Assembly (NCBI RefSeq): GCF_015356755.1
Contig: NZ_JADFCO010000058.1
Location: 1 to 64,000, forward strand
Direction: 5' to 3'
DNA length: 64,000 nt
Origin: Nonlabens antarcticus
GTDB taxonomy: Bacteria; Bacteroidota; Bacteroidia; Flavobacteriales; Flavobacteriaceae
Shown here: piece after piece, positions 10,243 to 18,043 of the stretch
Layout of the letters: each line of letters begins with the position of its first letter
How positions within the stretch are numbered: the first letter of the stretch is position 1
Notes under the pieces: generated by a model
What the model saw: only the letters and a program-made list of their open reading frames with translations
What the model was told of the DNA's origin: nothing
Database searches by the model: none
Program-made: the position numbers and the translations under genes

Positions 10243-11385
10243 ATGGATTTTAGCCTTACCGAAGAGCATATCATGATTAGAGATGCAGCGAGGGATTTTG
10301 CAAGAACGGAATTGTTGCCGGGCGTGATAGAACGCGATACGCACCAGAGATTCCCAAAGGAACAAGTTAAGAAGATGGGAGAACTGGGTTTCCTAGGGAT
10401 GATGGCAGATCCTAAGTACGGCGGTGGCGGTATGGATACGATTTCCTACGTGTTAGTAATGGAAGAACTTTCTAAAATTGATGCAAGTGCTTCTGTAATC
10501 GTGTCAGTTAACAACTCCTTGGTTTGTTGGGGGCTTGATACCTATGCTAATGAAGCTCAAAAAGAAAAGTATCTTACTAAATTAACTTCAGGAGAATCTA
10601 TAGGTGCTTTCTGTCTTTCTGAGCCAGAAGCGGGTAGTGATGCAACATCGCAGCAAACCACAGCTATAGATAAAGGGGATCATTATATTCTCAACGGGAC
10701 TAAAAACTGGATAACCAGTGGAAGTAGTGCTGATTTCTTCTTAGTTATTGCACAAACTCACAAAGAGAAAAAACACCACGGAATCAACGCATTTATTGTG
10801 GAGAAAACATGGGAAGGTTTTGAAATAGGAACCAAGGAAGATAAATTAGGAATACGCGGTAGTGATACTCATTCCCTTATTTTCAATGATGTTAAGGTTC
10901 CTAAGGAAAATAGAATAGGCGAGGACGGCTTCGGGTTCAAATTTGCCATGAAAACACTTTCTGGTGGACGCATAGGAATTGCTGCTCAAGCTCTGGGAAT
11001 TGCTAGTGGTGCTTATGAACTTGCAAGAGATTACAGCAAGGTGCGCAAAGCATTTGGTACAGAAATATGTAACCATCAAGCTATCGCATTCAAACTTGCA
11101 GATATGCACACCAACATTACTGCTGCTAGACATTTAGTGATGAAAAGCGCCTGGGATAAAGACCAAGGGAACAGTTATGATATGAGTAGTGCGATGGCAA
11201 AATTATTTGCTTCTCAAGTTGCTATGGACACTACTGTTGAAGCGATACAAGTTCACGGTGGTAACGGATACGTAAAAGAATATCACGTAGAGCGATTAAT
11301 GCGAGATGCTAAAATTACTCAGATCTATGAGGGAACCAGTGAGATTCAGAAAATTGTAATCTCTAGAGGTTTGCTGGCAGATTAA
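10243..11385 (+). CDS. Acyl-CoA dehydrogenase (short-chain type)
   Basis: A 380-residue FAD enzyme that makes the 2,3-double bond in acyl-CoA, as in fatty-acid or branched-chain amino-acid breakdown. The family signature GAFCLSEPEAGSDATS is at about residues 125-140. The second signature is QVHGGNGYVKEYHVERLMRDAKI, and the catalytic Glu of short-chain members is in QIYEGTSEIQK near residue 366. The length is typical of butyryl-CoA dehydrogenase-like proteins. It is a single-gene unit with its own promoter and terminator. Confidence 0.94.
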   Translation: MDFSLTEEHIMIRDAARDFARTELLPGVIERDTHQRFPKEQVKKMGELGFLGMMADPKYGGGGMDTISYVLVMEELSKIDASASVIVSVNNSLVCWGLDTYANEAQKEKYLTKLTSGESIGAFCLSEPEAGSDATSQQTTAIDKGDHYILNGTKNWITSGSSADFFLVIAQTHKEKKHHGINAFIVEKTWEGFEIGTKEDKLGIRGSDTHSLIFNDVKVPKENRIGEDGFGFKFAMKTLSGGRIGIAAQALGIASGAYELARDYSKVRKAFGTEICNHQAIAFKLADMHTNITAARHLVMKSAWDKDQGNSYDMSSAMAKLFASQVAMDTTVEAIQVHGGNGYVKEYHVERLMRDAKITQIYEGTSEIQKIVISRGLLAD

Positions 11386-11456
11386 ATCGAAATTTAGAAA
11401 CGGTTCGTTATAGAAAAGAATCAATTCTATTCTGTTAAAAAAAAGGATACATAAAA

Positions 11457-11486
11457 AGCGGTTGTCTCAAGACAGCCGCTTTTTTA
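11457..11486 (+). terminator. Terminator after the acyl-CoA dehydrogenase
   Basis: A 10-bp stem, AGCGGTTGTC with GACAGCCGCT (one T-G pair) and loop TCAA, is followed by TTTTTT. Confidence 0.9.
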
Positions 11487-11526
11487 TTTATCCATAGATT
11501 TACCACTTTTAATAAACGAGTAGAAT

Positions 11527-12555
11527 ATGAAGGTATTAGTCACTGGTGGTTTGGGTTTTATAGGATCTCATGTAGTGGTAGAATTACAAGAGCGTGGTCA
11601 TGAGGTGGTGATCGTGGATGATTTGTCTAATAGTTCTATTAAAGTTCTGGATCAGATTGAATCGATCACTGGCGTTAAGCCACTTTTTGAAAAGCTTGAT
11701 TTGAGAGTAAAAAAAGATGTTCAAGATTTTTTCTCAAAACATTCAGATCTAAATAATGTGATCCATTTTGCAGCTTTTAAAGCCGTGGGTGAAAGTGTCG
11801 AAAAACCACTTGACTATTATGAGAATAATCTGAATTCGCTAATTTATGTCCTCCAGAATCTTTTGAATAAAGAATCTAGATTCATATTTAGTTCCTCCTG
11901 CACCGTTTATGGTCAAGCAGATGAATTGCCTATCACAGAAAATGCATCGGTAAAACCGGCAGAATCTCCTTATGGGAATTCTAAAAAGGTAGGCGAGGAA
12001 ATTATTCGGGATATATGTAAAGTAACGCCAGGACTTAATGCGATCGCCTTGCGATACTTTAATCCTATAGGATCTCACGCGACAGCAAAAATTGGTGAAC
12101 TTCCTATAGGAGCACCACAAAACTTAGTTCCTTTTATTACACAGACAGCGATAGGATTGCGGGATCAATTATCAGTTTTTGGAGATGACTATCCTACGAA
12201 AGATGGAACGGCCATACGAGATTATATTCATGTGGTTGATCTTGCCAAAGCTCATGTGGTAGCGCTAGAACGTCTGGACGCTGGAAAGAATGAAACAAAT
12301 CTAGAGACCTTCAACATAGGTACTGGAACAGGCTCTACCGTTATGGAGGTTATCGATACTTTTGAAGAAGTTTCTGGTAAATCATTGAATTACAAAATCG
12401 TTCCTAGACGCGCCGGTGATATTACCGCAGCTTATGCTCAAACTGATCGCGCTAATAATATCTTGGGTTGGAAAGCACAATCATCTTTAAAAGAAGCTCT
12501 GGAATCTGCCTGGAAATGGGAGCAATATGTGCGAAGTGACGTTTTTGGAAAGTAG
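11527..12555 (+). CDS. galE: UDP-glucose 4-epimerase
   Basis: A 342-residue short-chain dehydrogenase/reductase that interconverts UDP-glucose and UDP-galactose, feeding surface polysaccharide and galactose metabolism. The NAD-binding GGLGFIGSHVV is at the N-terminus. The catalytic Ser/Thr is in SSSCTVYG and the Tyr-Lys pair in SPYGNSKK near residue 150. The substrate part, ALRYFNPIGSH, is typical of GalE. It stands alone between two oppositely directed units. Confidence 0.95.
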   Translation: MKVLVTGGLGFIGSHVVVELQERGHEVVIVDDLSNSSIKVLDQIESITGVKPLFEKLDLRVKKDVQDFFSKHSDLNNVIHFAAFKAVGESVEKPLDYYENNLNSLIYVLQNLLNKESRFIFSSSCTVYGQADELPITENASVKPAESPYGNSKKVGEEIIRDICKVTPGLNAIALRYFNPIGSHATAKIGELPIGAPQNLVPFITQTAIGLRDQLSVFGDDYPTKDGTAIRDYIHVVDLAKAHVVALERLDAGKNETNLETFNIGTGTGSTVMEVIDTFEEVSGKSLNYKIVPRRAGDITAAYAQTDRANNILGWKAQSSLKEALESAWKWEQYVRSDVFGK

Positions 12556-12662
12556 GTAAAAGCAGTTGATCTTTAAAAATCTCATACTTAATTTAAAACT
12601 GTATTTCAACTCAATAACTTTGAGTACGGTCACAATGGCATAAAAAATTATAGACTAAGAGG

Positions 12663-13016
12663 TCAATGCTGGTAACAGCGGCCGTTAGAATTCTTGGTTT
12701 TGCGTTTACACCTAGAGCCAGCCTTCGTTTTTACAATACACTGAGCGGCAACAGCACTTTTACTCCTAGAAAACAATTTTGATTCCAACGATGATGGTGA
12801 AGTACCATTTTTATAACCCAAGGGCTTGCAATGTTTACAAGCTTCATATTTAAGTTTTCTAGCCTTCTCAAAATCAAGTTCACTTTTACTTTCTTTTAAA
12901 TGAAAGCAGGTCTCTTTATGATATTTGGATCCGGTATTAGCAACGTAAACAGATTGTGCCGCTACTGTGATGGTAGCACCTAAAAACAGGAGTGTTGCTA
13001 GAACCGCATTGCGCAC
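12663..13016 (-). CDS. Small secreted cysteine-rich protein
   Basis: A 117-residue protein with a signal peptide (hydrophobic run LATLLFLGATITVAAQ). The central part VYVANTGSKYHKETCFHL ... YEACKHCKP resembles the small His/Cys domain found at the end of some competence/nuclease-like secreted proteins. The C-terminal CIVKTKAGSRCKRK ... GRCYQH is a separate Cys/His motif seen in many small Bacteroidota proteins. Both could bind zinc. It starts 3 bases after the GAF gene ends, so the two are co-transcribed. The function is not known to me. Confidence 0.75.
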   Translation of the reverse strand: MRNAVLATLLFLGATITVAAQSVYVANTGSKYHKETCFHLKESKSELDFEKARKLKYEACKHCKPLGYKNGTSPSSLESKLFSRSKSAVAAQCIVKTKAGSRCKRKTKNSNGRCYQH

Positions 13017-13019
13017 AGC

Positions 13020-13475
13020 TTATAGAATCGTTGCCACCTGTTCATTTACCCATTCTAAAAACCGCTCGTCGCTTTCATCAAATGCTTTTACGGTATTGCT
13101 GTCAATATCAATCTGTCCTATATTTTTACCGTTTTTGAATAAAGGAACAACAATCTCACTTTTCACATGAATGCTGCAGGCAATGTAATTATCCTGAGCT
13201 TTCACATCATCCACTACAAAGTTTTTGTTTGATACGGCAACCTGACCACAAATTCCTTTTCCAAATGGAATTACAATATGATCTGTAGGTTCGCCTGCTT
13301 GACACCATAAGTGCAAGGTAGGCTCAGATTCATGAGCCATGTAAAACCCCACCCAATTATAAGTTGGTAGATTTTCCTGAATCAAATTACAAAGAAACTG
13401 CATTTTATCGGCAGGTTTTTTATTTGATTCTGCTACTATCGCAGTAATTTTTGGTTTGAGAAGCTCTTTATTCAT
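13020..13475 (-). CDS. GAF-domain protein, probable free-methionine-(R)-sulfoxide reductase
   Basis: A 151-residue single GAF domain. The segments NWVGFYM, PFGKGICGQVA, NYIACSIHVKSEIVVPLF and IGQIDIDS follow the YebR/fRMsr family, which reduces free methionine-R-sulfoxide. Of the three family cysteines, the resolving one (Cys76 in GKGICG) and the catalytic one (Cys100 in YIACS) are present. The third appears displaced to Cys58 in LWCQAGEP. A sensor-only GAF role is possible but less likely. Confidence 0.85.
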   Translation of the reverse strand: MNKELLKPKITAIVAESNKKPADKMQFLCNLIQENLPTYNWVGFYMAHESEPTLHLWCQAGEPTDHIVIPFGKGICGQVAVSNKNFVVDDVKAQDNYIACSIHVKSEIVVPLFKNGKNIGQIDIDSNTVKAFDESDERFLEWVNEQVATIL

Positions 13476-13548
13476 GGGTAATTTCTTTGGAGGACAAAAT
13501 TAAGAGCATCGCTCTCTAAAATACTATTTTTGTTATAAATAGTTTCGA

Positions 13549-14082
13549 TTGAACTCACTCAAACCTTATTATCCTGTTTTTAAGTTTGTGATCACTTTTG
13601 GCGTGCTGTACATGGTATTATCGCTACTGTATTATGCCTATCTGCAGGTGGAATACAGTGAGATAAACTATCCAGATCCAGTCACTGCGATGGTAAGCAG
13701 TCAAACTAATTATGGAATGCAGCTCTTGGGTTACGATTCTAAAATTTACAACGCACCTGGCCATCCCTCTGTGATGTTGTACGTTGATAATGAGATTTTA
13801 TTTGTTGTTATCGAGGGCTGCAATGCTATCAGTGTCATGCTTTTATTTACTGCATTTGTGATCGCTTTCGCGAAAGCGTGGAAAGAAACAGTCCTATTTC
13901 TGCTATTTGGAATTGTGACCATCTATATCGTTAATCTGTTAAGAATTATAGGGCTAGGTGTGATATTTAGGGAATTAACAGAATACAAGGAGGTGTCGCA
14001 TGATATCATATTTCCAGCGGTGATTTACGGTTATGTAATTTTATTATGGATCTACTGGATTAGAAAACCTAAACAGGTATGA
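13549..14082 (+). CDS. xrtF: Exosortase family protein XrtF
   Basis: A 177-residue inner-membrane protein with about five hydrophobic segments. The exosortase catalytic residues are visible: Cys in EGCNAISVM, Arg in NLLRIIGLG and His in HDIIFPAVIYG. Exosortases are cysteine transpeptidase-like enzymes thought to process C-terminal sorting signals. The start is a TTG; no upstream in-frame ATG was seen. The next gene overlaps by 4 bases and is its usual partner. The palindrome copy inside adds AFAKA (13864-13879). Confidence 0.9.
   Translation: MNSLKPYYPVFKFVITFGVLYMVLSLLYYAYLQVEYSEINYPDPVTAMVSSQTNYGMQLLGYDSKIYNAPGHPSVMLYVDNEILFVVIEGCNAISVMLLFTAFVIAFAKAWKETVLFLLFGIVTIYIVNLLRIIGLGVIFRELTEYKEVSHDIIFPAVIYGYVILLWIYWIRKPKQV
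13864..13879. repeat. 16-bp palindrome, copy 3 (inside xrtF)
   Basis: CGCTTTCGCGAAAGCG, perfect. It lies in frame and encodes AFAKA between two membrane segments of XrtF. Confidence 0.9.
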
Positions 14083-14522
14083 GTCAAAGCCGTGTAGTTT
14101 CTAGTTTTATGGTGTTGTTCATGCTCGCAGGAATTATAGCAATTCGGTTTTTTGAAGCAGATCTGTTTTATGATCCATTGAACAAATACTTCCATGGAAA
14201 CTTTCAGGCCTTACCAGTTCCAGAAATGACTATGTGGAAATTAGTTCTGTCTAATTCTTTACGGTTTTTACTTAACAGCACATTTTCTTTAGGGATTCTT
14301 TGGTTTCTCTATAAATCTGTAGCTTTTGTTAAGGCTGGGAGCTGGGTTTATTTATTTGCTTTTATAATATTGAGCATTGGAATTCTCCTCTTGCTGCAAA
14401 TGGATTCTTCCCTTGCTAAAATGACATTATTCTATACACGTCGTTTTTTAATCCATCCCATTTTATTATTCATCTTAGTGGCTGGATGTTATTATCTAAA
14501 TATAAAAACTAAAGAATCATAG
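14079..14522 (+). CDS. Exosortase F system-associated protein
   Basis: A 147-residue membrane protein with about four hydrophobic helices, overlapping xrtF by 4 bases. Position and features (IAIRFFEADLFYDPL near the N-terminus, FYTRRFLIHPILLFIL near the C-terminus) match the small protein that regularly accompanies XrtF in Flavobacteriia. Its exact job is unknown; it is presumed to work in the same membrane complex. Confidence 0.82.
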   Translation: MSQSRVVSSFMVLFMLAGIIAIRFFEADLFYDPLNKYFHGNFQALPVPEMTMWKLVLSNSLRFLLNSTFSLGILWFLYKSVAFVKAGSWVYLFAFIILSIGILLLLQMDSSLAKMTLFYTRRFLIHPILLFILVAGCYYLNIKTKES

Positions 14523-14932
14523 CGGGCTCAAATGAGCACTATGGTAGAAAATTTCTAGGGGTAAAATTACCCCAGTAGCACTTCTATGTTTTAAGTAAGA
14601 TCGCAGACTTGTTGTTGTTTACTTATTAATGCAACGTGAATTTTATTATTTACATCCTTACTTAAGGAAGCTTGAACATCAATGAGCTGTATCTTATTCT
14701 CAAATCATTTTTTTTGGAAAACATAAATTTCTTCTATCGCAATTCCTTTAAAATCTCTTGGGATCTTAACTTGATAACGTCAAAATCTGAATTTTCAGAA
14801 TGTTGTTCTTTAGAAATTACGGTGACGACTCCTGTAAAATCGGTATACTTATAATTGTTAAATAACCCTTCTGATTACAAATGCAAGGTTGAGCAACGGC
14901 AATGCTATAAAAGTGAAAAGGATAGAAAGACT
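14523..14932. other. Convergent intergenic gap
   Basis: A 410-bp AT-rich gap between two gene units that point at each other. It holds a small hairpin (GGGGTAA/TTACCCC at 14558-14573) without a T run. Two short frames (14672-14854 and 14855-15079, plus strand) have no protein-like features and the second runs into the sulfatase gene. I see no gene here. Confidence 0.5.
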
Positions 14933-16399
14933 TTAAGGGTCAAGTTTTTCGGTAACAGGTTCACCATCAGTATTGAAATATTTGTAAACGCCGGGAGCAT
15001 CACCTTTTTTAATGAAAATATAACTGCTGTTATCCAGCGTCTGCTGGGGCACAGGCTGGCCCGCAAGGTAGTAGAATAAGTTAGGAAATACGCCCACAGC
15101 GGTTTTGATATTATCATTGTATGGCTGGAAATCTTGTGGTGCTTTGATAGCTAGTAAAGAATTAAATAAACTCTGTTTAAGAGCTAATTCTTCGGTGGGT
15201 TTTTCATAAGCTTCTTCTGTGCTGCTGTATCCTACAAAGCCGCCATGATCTGAAATTATTAAAATTACAGCACCGGGATCTCTATCAGATATTGTTTTCA
15301 TCATCGTCATTAACTCATCAGTCATTTGATCCATTCTTTCAATGTAATCGCGTCGTTCATCTTTCACTGTTTTTGTTGATGATGAATTGACGGATATATG
15401 TCCAGGCTTTAAAATTTCTACGAAATAAAACTGCGGACCCTTGTTAGCGCTCTCCATTTTAGAATAGAGGTCCTTTTTATAATCCTTATTTAAAACATAG
15501 TTGGGAAGAAAGCTCAATTCAGTCTGGCTCACATTTAAGTAATCATAGAAAGTTTTGGGATGGTTTAATAATAAATAGCGGTGTTCAAGTATTGCGTTTA
15601 GTTGGTAGCCGTTCGATTTTAAAGTAGTTAATACGGCGTTGTTTCCAGTTATGATGTTGCGTGCATTATAAAGTTCACCCTGCATTTTACCATTGTCATA
15701 GTAATGGTGCTGGCTGGTAAATAAAGCACTGTTGCTGGTAAGCGTTGTAGGATAATTACTGCGATAATCATCATTAATCAGAAAGTTCATTCTACCTAGC
15801 TCATTATAGAACTCTGTTCCTTTCCATTGATAAAGATCATTTGCAGCCGTTTTTCTTGAGACAAAGCCGTCAGGCTGGATCAGATAGATGTTAGGTTTTT
15901 TCTTAAAAACGAGGCTTTCATAGTCTTGTGTGACTGGCCACGGTTCGTGACTAGAGATGCGCTCTACATAAAAGTAAAGAAAATTGAATACAGCTAAACC
16001 TGTCATTAAACATACTATAATAACAAGTATCTTGTAATGCTTTGCGATAAAAAAAGAAGTTGCGACAGCAATACTTCCCACGAGTAGAAGTCCTTTCCAC
16101 CTCCAGCCTAAAAACAAGCACAAGGAAAGAATTATCGCAAAATTAATAATCAAATAAGTCCAATACAGTTTTCCTCTATGCTGTGGGAAATACTTTTTAA
16201 AAATAGCATCAAGGAATAGAATTCCAGTGACAGGCACAACTATAAACATGAAAAGAAATCCTGCAAGTTGATACCAGGAGTTTACTAATGTAAAGTTATT
16301 AGTGTACAAATATAAAATACTGTAGATACCAGGAATTATCGAAACGGTCCACCACAAATGGCGATCGCTTCTCAGATATTTTAGGAGTTGATCTTTCAT
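14933..16399 (-). CDS. Sulfatase-like (alkaline-phosphatase superfamily) membrane protein
   Basis: A 488-residue protein with about five N-terminal membrane segments (residues 15-150) and a periplasmic catalytic domain. PNIYLIQPDGF holds the metal-binding Asp. YPTTLTSNSALF fits the nucleophile loop, with Thr likely, and VILIISDHGGFVGY is the Asp-His pair of the superfamily. The layout recalls phosphoethanolamine or phosphoglycerol transferases, so it may decorate a surface glycan or lipid. It overlaps the methyltransferase gene by 4 bases and is the last of three genes. Confidence 0.85.
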   Translation of the reverse strand: MKDQLLKYLRSDRHLWWTVSIIPGIYSILYLYTNNFTLVNSWYQLAGFLFMFIVVPVTGILFLDAIFKKYFPQHRGKLYWTYLIINFAIILSLCLFLGWRWKGLLLVGSIAVATSFFIAKHYKILVIIVCLMTGLAVFNFLYFYVERISSHEPWPVTQDYESLVFKKKPNIYLIQPDGFVSRKTAANDLYQWKGTEFYNELGRMNFLINDDYRSNYPTTLTSNSALFTSQHHYYDNGKMQGELYNARNIITGNNAVLTTLKSNGYQLNAILEHRYLLLNHPKTFYDYLNVSQTELSFLPNYVLNKDYKKDLYSKMESANKGPQFYFVEILKPGHISVNSSSTKTVKDERRDYIERMDQMTDELMTMMKTISDRDPGAVILIISDHGGFVGYSSTEEAYEKPTEELALKQSLFNSLLAIKAPQDFQPYNDNIKTAVGVFPNLFYYLAGQPVPQQTLDNSSYIFIKKGDAPGVYKYFNTDGEPVTEKLDP

Positions 16400-17766
16400 T
16401 TTCTACGCATCAAAAAGAGCGTTCTATGTGTGCCAGGAATCAATTCTTGTTTTTCAATATGATAGTATTGGGAAAACGCTTTCGCGAAAGCGGAAATTCC
16501 ATAACCTTCAAATAAATGACGAGCATCTCTTTTACTATCGAGAATAAATTGCACCCAGCTGTCCTTGCGATCGGGAAATTCAATGATCAAATACTCGCTA
16601 AGACTTGTAAAAAACGCCGCGCTCATTTCAAATGGAACGTTGCCAGTAAGCGTGATGTGATGAATTAACGCTAGTGCGAGACTCAAATCTGGCTGCATAT
16701 TCTGAACGCGACATATAAAACTTTCTCGTTCTTCATTAGCAAACCCTAGGGCAGGCGAGGGCTGCATGAGGTCACAAACCATAGGAATGATTCGCGATTT
16801 GTTTTGTGATGTCAGCTCTGTTTTATAGCAATGGTCTATAGCGGCCTGATCTATATCGGTTACTATAATTTGGTTTACAGACTCAGGAAGTTCCCTTGAA
16901 AAAGTCCCATCATTCCCGCCTAAATCGATCGCTTTCGTGGCATTTATCTCTGTACTCCAGGAGCGAATCAACTGTTTTTTCACATCGAAGGAAGCAGGAT
17001 CATAATTAGTTTGATCATAATACTCTGCCCATTCCGTAGGCTCTGAGATTGACATGGATGAAATATGGGATTCTAAAACTGTAAGTATTTTCAACTGTGA
17101 AGCTTTAGATATCTTAGGAATCTTTTCAGTAGATCCACCTCGCCGCTGTTCAGAGTTGCCTTTGGCCATCAAATGAATATTGGGATAAATGACGGGATGA
17201 AATTTAGTTTTCCAGTCTAGCAATTTGGAAGTTTCTTTTAGACTCTTTCCGTTAATTTCTGATGACAATGTTTTGAGATAGTTGGCTCCATATTTTTGCG
17301 AAAGCAATAGCACACTAAAAAAGTGCATTTCAAACTGCTGGAGGGCACGCCAAGGTTCGCTAGGCTTATACCGCTCGATGCTGAGGGTATCGATAAAGAT
17401 GGCTTTGCCATTGTAAAAAGTGACATTAAAGGCGCTGGCGTCCTTCAAGGTAAATCCCTTGCTCAACAAGAACATTTGGATTCTCAAAGTAAGCTGGGCA
17501 GCATGTTTATATTGTGAAAATGACCATTCGTAAGGATAGGTTATAAACGGAATCTGCTCTGGTAAAAGTATGATTTTGAAAGAGTCGCGATACGTTTCTT
17601 TATGCCGTACAAGCCATCCTTTTTCAAATAGAGATGTATAAATACCAGCATCAACTGCTGCTTGATATTCCTCAAAAAAGATAGGATTGATCTGGCGTTT
17701 AATGATTTCATTCTCTTTGAAAATAAAACCTGATGGATCACGATACGATGCGGCTAGTTGAGACAT
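16396..17766 (-). CDS. SAM-dependent methyltransferase, NoeA-like
   Basis: A 456-residue cytoplasmic protein. A class I methyltransferase SAM-binding motif, AIDLGGNDGTFS, lies at residues 279-290 and is followed by IIVTDIDQAAID and LSLALALIHH. The N-terminal ~220 residues (MSQLAASYRDPSGFIFKEN) have kinase-like features such as DASAFNVTFYNGKAIFIDTLS, and match the large NoeA-like proteins found with sulfatase-like partners. Substrate unknown; a surface glycan is likely from context. A palindrome copy adds SAFAKAF near the C-terminus. Confidence 0.8.
   Translation of the reverse strand: MSQLAASYRDPSGFIFKENEIIKRQINPIFFEEYQAAVDAGIYTSLFEKGWLVRHKETYRDSFKIILLPEQIPFITYPYEWSFSQYKHAAQLTLRIQMFLLSKGFTLKDASAFNVTFYNGKAIFIDTLSIERYKPSEPWRALQQFEMHFFSVLLLSQKYGANYLKTLSSEINGKSLKETSKLLDWKTKFHPVIYPNIHLMAKGNSEQRRGGSTEKIPKISKASQLKILTVLESHISSMSISEPTEWAEYYDQTNYDPASFDVKKQLIRSWSTEINATKAIDLGGNDGTFSRELPESVNQIIVTDIDQAAIDHCYKTELTSQNKSRIIPMVCDLMQPSPALGFANEERESFICRVQNMQPDLSLALALIHHITLTGNVPFEMSAAFFTSLSEYLIIEFPDRKDSWVQFILDSKRDARHLFEGYGISAFAKAFSQYYHIEKQELIPGTHRTLFLMRRK
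16477..16492. repeat. 16-bp palindrome, copy 4 (inside methyltransferase)
   Basis: CGCTTTCGCGAAAGCG, perfect. It lies in frame near the 3' end of the gene and encodes AFAKA. Confidence 0.9.
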
Positions 17767-17958
17767 TTAACTGTCTGTTTGATCATTTTTATAAGCCTCG
17801 TCAAAAGAATCTGGTCCTTTCTTTTTTTTGATTCCTAACCATTCTTTGATATACATCATGCAGGTTTTATAGAATATAACAAAGCCAGCAAATGCTGCAA
17901 TGGCTGCTTGTGCTATCATAGCACCTAATCCTGGATCAAAATAAAGAATAAAATTCAT
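17767..17958 (-). CDS. Small membrane protein with FDPGLG motif
   Basis: A 63-residue protein with FDPGLGAMIAQ at the N-terminus, one transmembrane helix (about residues 12-35), and a basic/charged tail (IKKKKGPDSF). Small proteins with an (I/F)DPGxG start followed by one helix are often encoded beside sulfatase-like and methyltransferase genes. It is the first gene of that three-gene unit and directly abuts the methyltransferase. The role is unknown; anchoring or assembling the other two is a guess. Confidence 0.75.
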   Translation of the reverse strand: MNFILYFDPGLGAMIAQAAIAAFAGFVIFYKTCMMYIKEWLGIKKKKGPDSFDEAYKNDQTDS

Positions 17959-17992
17959 GACGCAATTTAAGTATAAAACGAGTGCAAATAAA

Positions 17993-18022
17993 AAAACTGC
18001 CTTTTGTGAAAAAGGCAGTTTT
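17993..18022 (-). terminator. Terminator of the metalloprotease gene
   Basis: The stem AAACTGCCTTT / AAAGGCAGTTT is followed on the minus strand by a T run (A run at 17990-17996 on plus). It lies about 20 bases after the stop of the minus-strand protease gene. Confidence 0.85.
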
Positions 18023-18043
18023 GATAATTCAATCGTTCTGAGG

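Noticed and set aside
14672-15079. Two short plus-strand frames after the exosortase partner
   Set aside because: Residue mix is not protein-like, and the second runs into the well-supported sulfatase-like gene on the other strand.
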